Part shown: one piece after another, positions 14,817 through 24,027 of the stretch
How positions within the stretch are numbered: the stretch's first letter is position 1
Layout of the letters: every line of letters begins with the position of its first letter
Source of the DNA: Streptomyces sp. ISL-10
GTDB lineage: Bacteria > Actinomycetota > Actinomycetes > Streptomycetales > Streptomycetaceae
Reading direction: 5' to 3'
Length of the DNA stretch: 64,000 nt
Assembly (NCBI RefSeq): GCF_018614575.1
Contig: NZ_JAGGOJ010000010.1
Coordinates: 310,001 to 374,000, forward strand
Notes under the pieces: generated by a model
Told to the model about the DNA's origin: nothing
Database searches by the model: none
The model's input: only the letters and a program-made list of their open reading frames with translations
Position numbers and translations under genes: made by a program

Positions 14817-15935
14817 ATGAGTGAGAACCTGGACCGGCTATCTGCCGGAGGCGTAGCGGTCTGGCTGGATGATCTGAGCCGGGAGCGGCTCGCTGGTGGC
14901 CGGCTGGCGGACGTGGTGGGTGAACAGCGGGTGGTGGGCATCACCAGCAATCCGACGATCTTTGCCAAGGCGATCCGCTCGGGTGCCCGCTACGACGAGC
15001 AGGTCGGTGATCTCGCCCGGCGCGGGGTGCGGGTCGAGGAAGCCGTCAGGCTGCTGACCGCGTTCGACGTGCGCTGGGCCTGCGACGTACTGCGACCGGT
15101 GTACGAGGCCAGTGACGGGGTGGACGGGCGGGTGTCGCTCGAGGTGGACCCGCGCGTCGCCCACGACACGGCGGCGACGGTCGCCGAGGCACGGGCCCTG
15201 TGGTGGCTGGTGGACCGACCGAACCTGTTCGTGAAGATCCCCGCCACGCAGGAGGGCCTGGAGGCGATCAGCACGGCGCTCGCCGAGGGCATCAGCATCA
15301 ACGTGACGCTGATCTTCTCTCTGGACCGCTACGACCAGGTACTCGCCGCCTTCCTGGACGGCATGGAAAGGGCGCATGCGGCGGGACGTGACCTGGTCTG
15401 CATCGCGTCGGTGGCGTCCTTCTTCGTCAGCCGGGTGGACACCGAGGTCGACAGCCGACTGGACAAGATCGGCACGCCCCAGGCGCGGGACCTGCGGGGG
15501 CGGGCCGCGATCGCCAACGCCCGCCTGGCCTACCAGCACTTCGAGCAGGCGCGCGCATCAGACCGATGGAGGGCCCTGGCGGCGGCCGGGATGCGTCCGC
15601 AGCGCCCGCTGTGGGCCTCCACCGGGGTGAAGGACCCCGCCTACGTCGACACCCGCTACGTCGACGAACTGGTGGCGCCAGGGGTGGTCAACACCATGCC
15701 GGAGCACACCCTGCGCGCGGTCGCGGACCACGGCCGCATCGAGGGCGACACCATCCATGGCACGTATGCGGCAGCCCAGCAGGTACTCGATGACCTGGAG
15801 GCTGTCGGAGTGTCCTATGACGACGTGGTGCGCGTGCTGGAGGAGGACGGCATAGCCAAGTTCACGTCCTCCGGCAACGAGCTGTTCGAGCAGCTGGATG
15901 CCGAACTGCACCGCAAGCGCCCCGCCGCAGTCTGA
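14817..15935 (+). CDS. tal: Transaldolase
   Basis: 372 aa, cytosolic pentose-phosphate enzyme moving a dihydroxyacetone unit between sedoheptulose 7-phosphate and glyceraldehyde 3-phosphate. The signature [13 protein letters not shown] is at about 41-53, the Schiff-base lysine is K140 in FVKIPAT, and [12 protein letters not shown] follows. The ATG at 14817 has GAGGGAGAAGG upstream. It is not next to transketolase or zwf, as the main Streptomyces tal operons are, so this is likely a second copy travelling with the flavoenzyme and GH15 genes downstream. The reading frame is open upstream to 14649, but that part has no coding character. Confidence 0.93.
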   Translation: MSENLDRLSAGGVAVWLDDLSRERLAGGRLADVVGEQRVVGITSNPTIFAKAIRSGARYDEQVGDLARRGVRVEEAVRLLTAFDVRWACDVLRPVYEASDGVDGRVSLEVDPRVAHDTAATVAEARALWWLVDRPNLFVKIPATQEGLEAISTALAEGISINVTLIFSLDRYDQVLAAFLDGMERAHAAGRDLVCIASVASFFVSRVDTEVDSRLDKIGTPQARDLRGRAAIANARLAYQHFEQARASDRWRALAAAGMRPQRPLWASTGVKDPAYVDTRYVDELVAPGVVNTMPEHTLRAVADHGRIEGDTIHGTYAAAQQVLDDLEAVGVSYDDVVRVLEEDGIAKFTSSGNELFEQLDAELHRKRPAAV

Positions 15936-16140
15936 TGCAGCCGGGTCGCCGGTCGGACGATCCAGGGTGGACCATCCTCCTGGGACCACCGGTCGCAGAC
16001 ACACCCGGAATCACTTGAACCGCTCTCAGCGCGGCGCTATCGACGACGATGGGCTGGCCACATGCGAGGCCGGTAGGGACCAGCTCGCCGGGCGGGCCGC
16101 CATCGGTCTGCGGGCAGAGCGACGCAGCAGAGGAGAGGAC

Positions 16141-17394
16141 ATGGCCGCGAACACAGGATTCGTGATCGTCGGAGCCGGCCTGGCTGGTGCGAAGGCAGCA
16201 CAGACCCTCCGGGAAGAGGGTTTCGACGGGCCCCTCGTGCTGCTCGGAGAGGAGAGCGAACGTCCCTACGAACGGCCGCCGCTGTCCAAGGGCTACCTGT
16301 TGGGCAAGGAGGAGCGTGAGACGGTCTACGTCCACCCTTCCTCGTGGTACGCCGAGCACGATGTCGACCTGCGCCTGGGCGCCACAGCGACCGCGATCGA
16401 CCCGGCCGGACATCAGGTGGCCCTCGCTGACGGCAGCCGCATCGGCTACGCGAAGCTGCTGCTGACCACCGGCTCCTCACCGCGCCGCCTGCCGGTGCCC
16501 GGAGCCAACCTCGACGGCGTCCACTACCTGCGTCGGCTCTCCGACAGCGACCGCATCAAGGAAGCCTTCGGATCCGCATCACGCATCACGGTGATCGGCG
16601 CCGGCTGGATCGGCCTGGAGACCGCGGCCGCCGCCCGCGCGGCCGGTGCGGAGGTCACTGTGCTGGAGACGGCGGAACTCCCCTTGCTGCACGTACTGGG
16701 CCGCGAGGTGTCACAGATCTTCGCCGACCTGCACACCGATCACGGAGTCGACCTCCGATTCGGCGTCCAGGTCACCGAGATCACCGGCGAAGACGGCCGG
16801 GCGAGCGGCGTGCTGCTGGCCGACGGCAGCCGCATCGACGCCGACGCGGTCGTCGTCGGGGTCGGCATCACCCCCAACACCCAGCTCGCCACAGCCGCCG
16901 GCCTCGACGTCGACAACGGCATCCGCGTCGACGCACACCTGCGCACCTCCCACCCGGACATCCACGCCGCCGGGGACGTCGCATGCGCCTTCCACCCGCT
17001 GCTCGGCAAGCACATCCGCGTCGAGCACTGGGCCAACGCCCTCAATGAGCCCCAGACTGCGGCCAAGGCGATGCTGGGTCAGGACGTGAGGTACGACCGC
17101 GTCCCGTACTTCTTCACCGACCAGTACGACCTGGGCATGGAGTACACCGGCTATGTGGAACCAGCCGGCTACGACCAGGTCGTCTTCCGCGGGCGGACCG
17201 ACACCCGCGAATTCATCGCTTTCTGGCTCTCCGAGGGCCGGGTACTGGCTGCCATGAACGTCAACGTCTGGGACGTCACCGACCCGCTCCGCGCCCTCGT
17301 CACCTCCGGGAAAACGGTCGACCCGACGCGGCTCGGCGACCCTGACGTACCCCTGAGCAACCTTCTCGACCGGCCCGACGCGACTGGACGATAG
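16141..17394 (+). CDS. Ferredoxin-reductase-like NAD(P)/FAD oxidoreductase
   Basis: 417-aa flavoprotein with two Rossmann motifs: FAD GAGLAG (11-16) and NAD GAGWIG (about 152-157), plus the third FAD motif HAAGDVA near 280 and a C-terminal reductase domain. It matches the class that passes electrons from NAD(P)H to ferredoxins, rubredoxins or Rieske proteins (BenC/CamA type). ATG 16141 is preceded by GAGGAGAGG. No ferredoxin, P450 or oxygenase is adjacent, so the partner is unknown. The 205 bp before it hold no gene. Likely part of the same accessory block as transaldolase and GH15. Confidence 0.9.
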   Translation: MAANTGFVIVGAGLAGAKAAQTLREEGFDGPLVLLGEESERPYERPPLSKGYLLGKEERETVYVHPSSWYAEHDVDLRLGATATAIDPAGHQVALADGSRIGYAKLLLTTGSSPRRLPVPGANLDGVHYLRRLSDSDRIKEAFGSASRITVIGAGWIGLETAAAARAAGAEVTVLETAELPLLHVLGREVSQIFADLHTDHGVDLRFGVQVTEITGEDGRASGVLLADGSRIDADAVVVGVGITPNTQLATAAGLDVDNGIRVDAHLRTSHPDIHAAGDVACAFHPLLGKHIRVEHWANALNEPQTAAKAMLGQDVRYDRVPYFFTDQYDLGMEYTGYVEPAGYDQVVFRGRTDTREFIAFWLSEGRVLAAMNVNVWDVTDPLRALVTSGKTVDPTRLGDPDVPLSNLLDRPDATGR

Positions 17395-17415
17395 CCCGGA
17401 GAAGGTGGACTCAAG

Positions 17416-19266
17416 GTGACAGCCCCACCTCCCGCATCCGGCCGCACCCCGACCGACCCGGACACCGCACAGCCGGTACGGGCAGACGGGTACGCGCAGT
17501 TGCGGGACTACGCCGTGATCGGGGACGGCCGCTCCGCCGCGCTCGTCGCCCCCGACGGCTCGGTGGACTGGCTGGCCTGGCCCGACCTGGACTCGCCCAC
17601 CCTGTTCGCCGCCGTCCTCGACCAGGCCCGCGGCGGCACATTCCTCCTCCAGCCCGACGTGCCCTACACCGCAGCCCGCCGCTACCTCCCCGGCACCAAC
17701 GTGCTGGAGACGACGTTCACCACCGCGCACGGCACGGTCCGGCTGACCGACGCCCTGACCCTCCTCGACAACCTCTCCCTGGCGCCCGGCCGGGAACTGG
17801 TCCGACGGATCGAGGGCCTCGCCGGCAGCGTCCCCATGCGCTGGAGCGTCCGGCCGCGCTTCGAGTACGGCACCCGCGCACCGCGCATGACCCGGCGGGC
17901 CGGGATCCCGGTGGCGACCTCGGGGCCCGATGCGGTCGCTGTCTGCACCTGGAACGCGGGAAAGCCGCAGTGCACGGACGAAGCCATCACCGCCCGATTC
18001 CAGACCGATGCCGGTACCCGGGCCCTGATCGCCCTGACCTACGCACACCAGGAACCGCTGGTCCTGCCCACTCGCGCCGAGTGCGAGGACCGCCTGGACA
18101 AGACCACCGCCACCTGGCGACAGTGGGCCGACAATCGCACCTACACCGGACCATGGCGCGAGGCGGTGATGCGCAGCGCCCTCGCCCTCAAGCTCCTGGT
18201 CTTCGCACCCTCCGGCGCAGTCGCCGCCGCCGCGACCACCTCACTGCCCGAGGAACTCGGTGGGAAACGCAACTGGGACTACCGCTTCAGCTGGATCCGC
18301 GACTCCGCCTTCACCCTGGACGCGTTCCTCAAGCTGGGCTGCGCGCCGGAGGCCACCAGCTACTTCTGGTGGCTGATGCACGCCTCTCAACTCACCCACC
18401 CCCGCCTGCACGTCCTGTACCGCCTCGACGGCGGTGCCCGCACACGCGAGCGGACCCTGCCCCTGTCGGGCTACCGGGGCTCGGCGCCCGTGCGCGTCGG
18501 CAACGCCGCCGCCGGGCAGCTCCAGCTCGACACCTACGGGGAACTGCTGCAGACAGCCTGGCTGTACACCGCCGCAGGCCGAAGGCTCGACGCCGATATT
18601 GCCCGCAGGCTGGCCGAGATCGCCGATTTCATCTGCACCGCCTGGCAGCAGCCCGACGCAGGCATCTGGGAGGTACGCAGCGATCTTGAGCACTTCACGC
18701 AGTCCAAGATGATGTGCTGGATCGCCCTCGACCGCGCTCTCGACCTGGCGAGGCGGCGGCTGATCCCCGGCCGGCACTCCGCGCGTTGGCGGCGAGAGCG
18801 ACAGGCCATTGCTGAGTTCGTTGAAGCCCGCTGCTTCAGCCCACGTCTGAACAGTTACGTGCGCTCCGCCGGCAGCGACGACCTGGATGCTGGCCTTCTG
18901 CTCGGTCTGCTCCACGGCTATCGCCCGCCCGACGACCCGCGCATGCGCGGCACCGCGGCCGCCATCCAGCGCACCCTCCAAGACGGCCCCTACGTCAACC
19001 GCTACCTGGGCCCCGATGGCCTTCCCGGCAGCGAGGGCGCCTTCCTCGCCTGCTCATTCTGGCTCGCCGAAGCGCTCGCCCTGGGCGGTCGCGTCAATGA
19101 AGCCGCCCACCTCATGGACCAGCTCGTGGCCCTCGCCAACGACGTCGGCCTGTTCAGCGAAGAGGTCGACCCCACTACGGGCATCTTCCTCGGCAACCTG
19201 CCCCAGGGCCTGACCCATCTAGCTCTGATCAGCGCCGCCTGCACGATCGGGGAAGCCACACAATGA
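17416..19266 (+). CDS. Glycoside hydrolase family 15 protein (glucoamylase/trehalase-like)
   Basis: 616 aa without signal peptide, hence cytosolic. The N-terminal beta domain begins YAVIGDGRSAALVAPDGSVD, typical of actinobacterial GH15 proteins; the (alpha/alpha)6 barrel carries RNWDYRFSWIRDSAFTLDAF (about 277-296) and, near the C-terminus, GSEGAFLACSFWLAEAL, which holds a conserved acidic residue. Members hydrolyse glucoamylase substrates or trehalose; the two cannot be separated from sequence. GTG 17416 follows GGAGAAGGTGG. The stop overlaps the next gene start (ATGA), so the membrane protein is translationally coupled. Confidence 0.9.
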   Translation: MTAPPPASGRTPTDPDTAQPVRADGYAQLRDYAVIGDGRSAALVAPDGSVDWLAWPDLDSPTLFAAVLDQARGGTFLLQPDVPYTAARRYLPGTNVLETTFTTAHGTVRLTDALTLLDNLSLAPGRELVRRIEGLAGSVPMRWSVRPRFEYGTRAPRMTRRAGIPVATSGPDAVAVCTWNAGKPQCTDEAITARFQTDAGTRALIALTYAHQEPLVLPTRAECEDRLDKTTATWRQWADNRTYTGPWREAVMRSALALKLLVFAPSGAVAAAATTSLPEELGGKRNWDYRFSWIRDSAFTLDAFLKLGCAPEATSYFWWLMHASQLTHPRLHVLYRLDGGARTRERTLPLSGYRGSAPVRVGNAAAGQLQLDTYGELLQTAWLYTAAGRRLDADIARRLAEIADFICTAWQQPDAGIWEVRSDLEHFTQSKMMCWIALDRALDLARRRLIPGRHSARWRRERQAIAEFVEARCFSPRLNSYVRSAGSDDLDAGLLLGLLHGYRPPDDPRMRGTAAAIQRTLQDGPYVNRYLGPDGLPGSEGAFLACSFWLAEALALGGRVNEAAHLMDQLVALANDVGLFSEEVDPTTGIFLGNLPQGLTHLALISAACTIGEATQ

Positions 19267-19745
19267 GCATCTGGGCCGCACTGGCCGGCGGGTTCGTCGG
19301 CACCCTCGTCCTGACCACCGGCCTGCGCGCAGCCAACGCCGCCAACCTCACCCGCATCGACCTGCCATTCCTGCTCGGCGCCGCCTTCACCAGCAACCGG
19401 ACCCGCGCCAAGGCCCTCGGCTACGGCGTGCACTTCGTCAACGGCCAGGTCTTCGCCCTGCTCTACTACGCGGTCTTCGCGGCCATCGGCTACAGCAGCT
19501 GGTGGCTGGGCACCGTCTTCGGCCTCGTTCACGGCCTGTTCGCCGCCACCGCGCTGGTCAACATCCTGCTGCCCCTCGTGCACCCGCGCATGGGCACACC
19601 CCACACCAGCGCCCCCGATGTCGCGCTGCTGGAACCACCCGGCTTCCTCATGCTCAACTACGGCCGCGGCACTCCCACCGTCACGCTCGCCGCACACCTC
19701 GCCTACGGCACCATCGTCGGAGGGTTCCTCGCATGGCCCGAGTGA
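19263..19745 (+). CDS. Hypothetical integral membrane protein
   Basis: 160 aa with four hydrophobic segments (about 4-24, 55-75, 80-100 and 138-157) and a central polar loop with HPRMGTPHTSAPD. I recognise no family. It is coupled to the GH15 gene by a 4-bp ATGA overlap, implying stoichiometric expression and perhaps a membrane role in the same carbohydrate process. A second function is not evident. Confidence 0.75.
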   Translation: MSIWAALAGGFVGTLVLTTGLRAANAANLTRIDLPFLLGAAFTSNRTRAKALGYGVHFVNGQVFALLYYAVFAAIGYSSWWLGTVFGLVHGLFAATALVNILLPLVHPRMGTPHTSAPDVALLEPPGFLMLNYGRGTPTVTLAAHLAYGTIVGGFLAWPE

Positions 19746-19912
19746 GGGAGCCCTTGGCCGGCGCTGCTCAGGCCGTGATCAATGCCGACGCCACCGGCTG
19801 TAACGATTTTCCCCACGGCCGGGGTAGGTCGCCCTGGCGGCGTCCAGCCCGTACGGGTAAGTCCGGGTCAGGAACGGATGCCGTCACATCATGGCGGACG
19901 TATTGTCCGCGT

Positions 19913-20547
19913 ATGGGTGACGTGCGGTGTGACTTGTGGGGTGCGAGGCTGCCCAGTCCGGCGGTGACCCGCGGGCGCCGGTACTGTCGGCCGGCGCACC
20001 GGCAGGCGGCCTGGCGGGCCCGGCGCCGGTGGCAGGAGGCGGAGCCCGCGCGCGAAGGGATGACCGCGGCCGGTGAGGTCCTGCTGCTGCACGTCAAAAG
20101 CGTTGCGCGGCGTTCCCTGGTGCCGCCCTCGCCGGGTTCGCCCGCGGGCTGGAGCTGCGCTGCCGTGGGCGCGGTTTCCTGACTTGGCCGGGCAACTGGT
20201 CCAGGCAGCGGTGCTGGCGGATCGGCGGGCAGGGGCGAGCTGGGCGCAGATAGTACGAGAAGGTCTTCAACGAACTCCTCGGCGCCGCCACCCGGCTCGA
20301 CAGGCTGCGCCGCATGGAGGGCGGGGGCGTCGACCCGCACGCCACCGCGGCCATGCACGCGGTCCGGTTCGCCGCCACCATCTTGTGGCCGACCGTCCCG
20401 AACACCCCGCCGCCCACCTTCCGCCACGACAGCGAGCGCCTGCTTCAGCTGGCCGCCAACTGGCGTGAGGCGGCACTGGAACTCGGCGAGTTCACTCCAC
20501 CACACCCCACCCTGCGGCTCGTCAGCGAGCCGCCGCCGCCCTCGTAG
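19913..20547 (+). pseudogene. Frameshifted zinc-ribbon-type actinobacterial gene
   Basis: Three successive plus-strand frames carry protein-like sequence. From ATG 19913 one reads a degraded zinc-ribbon (RGRRYCRPAHRQAAWRARRR; family members normally have RYCSPACRQ and an earlier CxxC, here reduced to one Cys). A second frame holds VQAAVLADRRAGASWAQI (ending near 20250), and a third reads FNELLGAATRLDRLRR through to a natural stop at 20547. At least two frameshifts are needed to join them, so the gene is broken. Such small proteins are common in Streptomyces and have no known function. The antisense frame across the region looks like a shadow. Confidence 0.5.
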
Positions 20548-20558
20548 CTCACCGCTCC

Positions 20559-20611
20559 AGGCCAAGATCAACTGCTTGGAGTCAATGGCTGTTCGGTTGG
20601 TCCCCAAGGCC
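20559..20611 (-). repeat. Dispersed 54-bp repeat, right (inverted) copy
   Basis: Reverse-complement copy of 12430-12483, lying 11 bp after the stop of the broken zinc-ribbon gene. Together the copies define a candidate 8.2-kb unit. The 20612-20928 stretch to its right holds no gene that I can support. Confidence 0.65.
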
Positions 20612-20928
20612 GGAGGACCAGCCGCCTGATCCTCGCCCACGGCGGCACCCGGGGGAGCCTCTCGCCGCGTCAGCTGCCCTGCGGCATCGGCACGTTCACG
20701 CTCCTCGACGGCAGAGGGCCCCCGACGGCCGCGGCCCGGTGAAGCTGAGCGACCGGCCCGACCACTACGACGACCCGGACCACGGCGCCCGTGCCCCGAG
20801 CGGTTCCCCGACGAGGCGAGCCGGCCCGGCAACCGGCTGTGGGGTCAGGGCGTGCAGCTCCAGGTTGGCCAAGGTGCCATCGCCTCACGGCCGGGCACGC
20901 TCTGACGCCGCGAGCGGCAGCCCCGGCA

Positions 20929-20982
20929 ACGCCGCAGGGGGCGGCATCCGGCCGGCGGGCCGGATGCCGCCCCCTGCGGCGT
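20929..20982. terminator. 25-bp perfect hairpin after the aquaporin gene
   Basis: Perfect inverted repeat with 25-bp arms (20929-20953 and 20958-20982) and a 4-base GGCG loop, starting 6 bp beyond the aquaporin stop codon. Very GC-rich and unusually long; most likely a factor-independent terminator of the Streptomyces type. Confidence 0.8.
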
Positions 20983-20987
20983 CTGCC

Positions 20988-21881
20988 TCAGCGCGCCGGG
21001 GCCCGCCACTTCAGCAGTCCGGCCACCAGGGCCGCCAGCAGCGACCCCGCCACCGGGGCCAGTACGTAGACCCACAGCAGCCCGGTCGTGCCGGAGACCA
21101 GCGCGGGTCCGAACTGGCGCGCCGGGTTGGCGCCGCCGCCCGAGAGCGGTCCGAGAAAGATGATCACGGCGGCGACGCAGGCGCCCACCACCGCGGGCAG
21201 GTGCCTCAGCAGGTGCGGGCGCGTCCCGGCGAAGGCCACGATCAGCATGATCACGGCCATGGCGCCGGCCTCCGCGGCAAACACCGCCCCGGTGCTCCAG
21301 CCGGCAGCCGGCGTCAGCGCGGCGTCCCCGACCCGGGCGGCCGCGTCACCCCACACCAGGCGCGCCAGACCCACGCCGGCCACCGAGCCGGCCAACTGCG
21401 CGACGACGAACGGCAGCACCGCCTGGACAGGGAAGACCCGCAGCAGCCACAGCCCGATGCTGACGGCCGGGTTCAGGTGCCCGGCGGTCTCCCGGCGCAT
21501 GGACGGCCCGAGCACGATCACGACGATCACACCGACCAGCAGACCCATGGCCACGAGCTGGCTGGTCAGCGTCGGGAAGAGATCCGCGAGGGGCGTGCCG
21601 GGTCCCGCCATCCAGCGGACGGCCGTGACCACGGTGAACAGCATGCCGGTGGACAGCGCGAACTCGTAGAGGGCGGTCTCCAGGACGCGGGGTACCCGCC
21701 TTCGCTCGCGTACGGGAGGTTCCCGTCGATGTCGTCGATGCTGCCGGCGCCGTGTCCGCCTCAGCGCGCGTAAAGGGGGTTCCCGTCGATGTCGTCGATG
21801 CTGCCCGCGCCGTGTCCGCCTTCGCACGCCTACGGGAGGTTCTTCGGTCCGTGGACCGGTTTCGAGGAAGGTCCCACTCAT
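20988..21881 (-). CDS. MIP family channel protein (aquaporin/glycerol facilitator)
   Basis: Six-helix channel of the aquaporin family, with both pore motifs: HLNPAVS in the first half and GGANPARQFGPAL in the second. It should pass water, glycerol or similar small solutes. The start is uncertain. From the ATG at 21881 the first 65 residues are arginine-rich and encoded by a 60-bp DNA tandem repeat (RRTRRGQHRRHRREPP, then RRTRRRQHRRHRREPP), and they include a TTA codon; no start codon exists between there and the first helix (VLETALYEFALS) except rare ones. Either the repeat really is translated, or a non-canonical start is used. A strong hairpin follows the stop. Confidence 0.8.
   Translation of the reverse strand: MSGTFLETGPRTEEPPVGVRRRTRRGQHRRHRREPPLRALRRTRRRQHRRHRREPPVRERRRVPRVLETALYEFALSTGMLFTVVTAVRWMAGPGTPLADLFPTLTSQLVAMGLLVGVIVVIVLGPSMRRETAGHLNPAVSIGLWLLRVFPVQAVLPFVVAQLAGSVAGVGLARLVWGDAAARVGDAALTPAAGWSTGAVFAAEAGAMAVIMLIVAFAGTRPHLLRHLPAVVGACVAAVIIFLGPLSGGGANPARQFGPALVSGTTGLLWVYVLAPVAGSLLAALVAGLLKWRAPAR
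21701..21840. repeat. 60-bp tandem duplication over the aquaporin 5' region
   Basis: Two units, 21721-21780 and 21781-21840, identical at 52 of 60 positions, preceded by a third partial unit (21701-21720). The repeat falls in the annotated 5' coding part or leader of the aquaporin gene and upstream of asnB. Confidence 0.85.
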
Positions 21882-21927
21882 GCTCGGAATGTGCGGCCCC
21901 GCCCGGGCCCGGGCAACGTCGGGCGCG

Positions 21928-21981
21928 TCACTTCGTCAGGTGCCGCGGATCCGAAGAGGTCCCGGTCACCTGACGAAGTGA
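21928..21981. promoter_or_regulatory. 15-bp inverted repeat between aquaporin and asnB
   Basis: TCACTTCGTCAGGTG (21928-21942) is matched exactly by its reverse complement at 21967-21981, separated by 24 bp. It lies about 100 bp upstream of asnB. It could be a pair of operator half-sites or an mRNA hairpin in the asnB leader; the long loop makes a terminator less likely. Confidence 0.45.
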
Positions 21982-22082
21982 ACCGGCGCCGATGGACCGG
22001 TCCTTCCGCCGTGCAGCACATTCATGCCAGTCGGCCAAGGAACCTGGCCCGGCCTCCCCTTGACGAGAGGAACCGATCACCT

Positions 22083-23936
22083 ATGTGCGGCCTTGCCGGA
22101 TGGGTTAGCTTCCAGCGCGATCTGACGGCGCACACCGATACCGCGTCGGCCATGACAGGCACCATGGAGTGCCGCGGCCCGGACGCGGGTGGGCTGTGGA
22201 CCTCGACCCACGCGATCCTCGGCCACCGCCGCCTCGCGATCATCGACCTCGAGGGCGGAAAGCAGCCCATGGTCGCCGACGCCGACGACGATACGCAGCC
22301 GGTGATCACGTACACCGGCGAGGTGTACAACTTCCAGGAGCTGCGCGAGGAACTGCGCGGTCTGGGCCACGAGTTCCGCACCACCAGCGACACCGAGGTC
22401 GTCCTGCGCGCCTACGTCGAGTGGGGCGCCGACTTCGCCGAACGCCTCAACGGCATATACGCCTTCGCCATCTGGGACCCGCGCACCGAGGAACTGCTCC
22501 TCATCCGCGACCGGATGGGCGTCAAGCCGCTCTACTACTACCCGACCGCCGACGGTGTGCTCTTCGGCTCCGAGCCCAAGGCGATCCTGGCCCACGACGA
22601 GGCCGAGGCCGTCGTCGACGCCGAGGGCCTCAAGGAGATCTTCAGCATCGTCAAGACCCCCGGGCACGCCGTCTACAAGGGCATGCACGAGGTCAAGCCG
22701 GCCACGATCGTCCGCTTCACCCGCGAAGGCCGCAGCGAGAGCACCTACTGGGAGCTGAAGGCCCAGCCCCACACCGACGACCTCGACGCCACGATCACCA
22801 CCGTGCGCGACCTGCTCGAGGACATCGTCGAGCGCCAGCTCGTCGCCGACGTCACCGTCGGCACCCTGCTCTCGGGCGGCCTGGACTCCAGCGCCGTGAC
22901 CGCGCTCGCCGCCAAGGCCCTCACCAAGCAGGGCATCGAGCAGCCCATCCGCGCCTTCTCCGTGGACTTCGTCGGCCACGACGAGCGCTTCGAGGCCAAC
23001 GTCCAGTGGGCCGACCCGGACACCCCGTTCGCCGTCGAGGTCGCCAAGCAGGTCGGCGCGGAGCACATCATCGTCGAGCTCGACAACGAGGACATCCTCG
23101 ACCCGGAGGTGCGCAGCACCGTCCTGCGGGCGCAGGACCTGCCGGTCTCCACCGGCGACATGGAGTACTCGCTCCTCATCCTGTGCCGCGCGCTCAAGGA
23201 GCAGATGACCGTCGCGCTGTCCGGCGAGGCGGCCGACGAACTCTTCGGCGGCTACACCTGGTTCCACGACAAGGAGGCCGTCGAGTCGGACAACTTCCCG
23301 TGGCACCACCCCTTCGAACAGGCCGGCGGTATCGGCGCGCTGAAGACGGTGGGCCTGTGGGACAAGCTCGGCCTCACCGAGTACGTCAAGGAGCGCTACA
23401 CCGAAGCGCTGGAAGAGGTCCCCCGCCTGGAGGGCGAGAGCGGCATCGAAGAGCGGATGCGCGAGGTCACGTACCTCAACCTGACCCGCTGGGAGAACTT
23501 CCTGCTGGACCGCAAGGACCGGATCAGCATGGCGGTCAGCCTGGAGGTGCGCGTCCCGTTCACCGACCACCGCCTCGTGGAGTACGTCTACAACACCCCC
23601 TGGGCGATGAAGACCTTCGACGGCCGGGAGAAGAGCCTGCTGCGCGCCTCCATGCGCGGTCTGCTGCCGGACTCGGTCCTCGACCGCAAGAAGAACCCGT
23701 ACCCCTCCACCCAGGACCGCAAGTACGAACTGGCTCTGCGCGAGCAGGTCGAGTCGCTCCTGGTCGAGGGCGCCCCGGTGCTGCAACTCGTTTCCGAGGC
23801 GGACATCCGCAAGCTCCTCGACGTGCCCGAGGGCTCCTACGGGGTCGGCGGTCCGTGGAGCGCCCGCGCCGTCCTGGAGCGCCTGATCGAGTTCAACACC
23901 TGGGTCACGGAGTACGACGTCCGCGTCGAGCTCTGA
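22083..23936 (+). CDS. asnB: Asparagine synthase (glutamine-hydrolysing)
   Basis: 617 aa, cytosolic, making asparagine (or an amide on another carboxylate) from glutamine and ATP. The N-terminal glutaminase begins with the nucleophile Cys2 (MCGLAGW) and has the RGPDAGG and NGIYAFAIWD elements; the synthetase half carries the ATP-pyrophosphatase P-loop LLSGGLDSSA (about 262-271). ATG 22083 places Cys at position 2 as required; GAGAGG lies 12 nt upstream. A 20-bp hairpin follows. Whether it serves primary asparagine synthesis or a tailoring amidation cannot be decided. Streptomyces often have several copies. Confidence 0.93.
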   Translation: MCGLAGWVSFQRDLTAHTDTASAMTGTMECRGPDAGGLWTSTHAILGHRRLAIIDLEGGKQPMVADADDDTQPVITYTGEVYNFQELREELRGLGHEFRTTSDTEVVLRAYVEWGADFAERLNGIYAFAIWDPRTEELLLIRDRMGVKPLYYYPTADGVLFGSEPKAILAHDEAEAVVDAEGLKEIFSIVKTPGHAVYKGMHEVKPATIVRFTREGRSESTYWELKAQPHTDDLDATITTVRDLLEDIVERQLVADVTVGTLLSGGLDSSAVTALAAKALTKQGIEQPIRAFSVDFVGHDERFEANVQWADPDTPFAVEVAKQVGAEHIIVELDNEDILDPEVRSTVLRAQDLPVSTGDMEYSLLILCRALKEQMTVALSGEAADELFGGYTWFHDKEAVESDNFPWHHPFEQAGGIGALKTVGLWDKLGLTEYVKERYTEALEEVPRLEGESGIEERMREVTYLNLTRWENFLLDRKDRISMAVSLEVRVPFTDHRLVEYVYNTPWAMKTFDGREKSLLRASMRGLLPDSVLDRKKNPYPSTQDRKYELALREQVESLLVEGAPVLQLVSEADIRKLLDVPEGSYGVGGPWSARAVLERLIEFNTWVTEYDVRVEL

Positions 23937-23946
23937 CCGGCGTGCG

Positions 23947-23989
23947 GCGGCCGGGGGGCCGGGCGCGGCGCGCCCGGCCCCCCGGCCGC
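23947..23989. terminator. 20-bp perfect hairpin after asnB
   Basis: Perfect inverted repeat 23947-23966 and 23970-23989 with a 3-base loop, 10 bp after the asnB stop. It should terminate or attenuate transcription into the dsbA-SDR pair. A 14-codon ORF begins immediately after it (ATG 23990). Confidence 0.8.
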
Positions 23990-24027
23990 ATGAAGCCCGT
24001 ACTCGTGAAGGACGTGAAGGAACGGAC

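Noticed and set aside
19768..20832. A 354-codon minus-strand frame
   Set aside because: Composition is low-complexity Arg/Pro/Ala and the opposite strand holds a zinc-ribbon-like remnant; no start or ribosome binding site.
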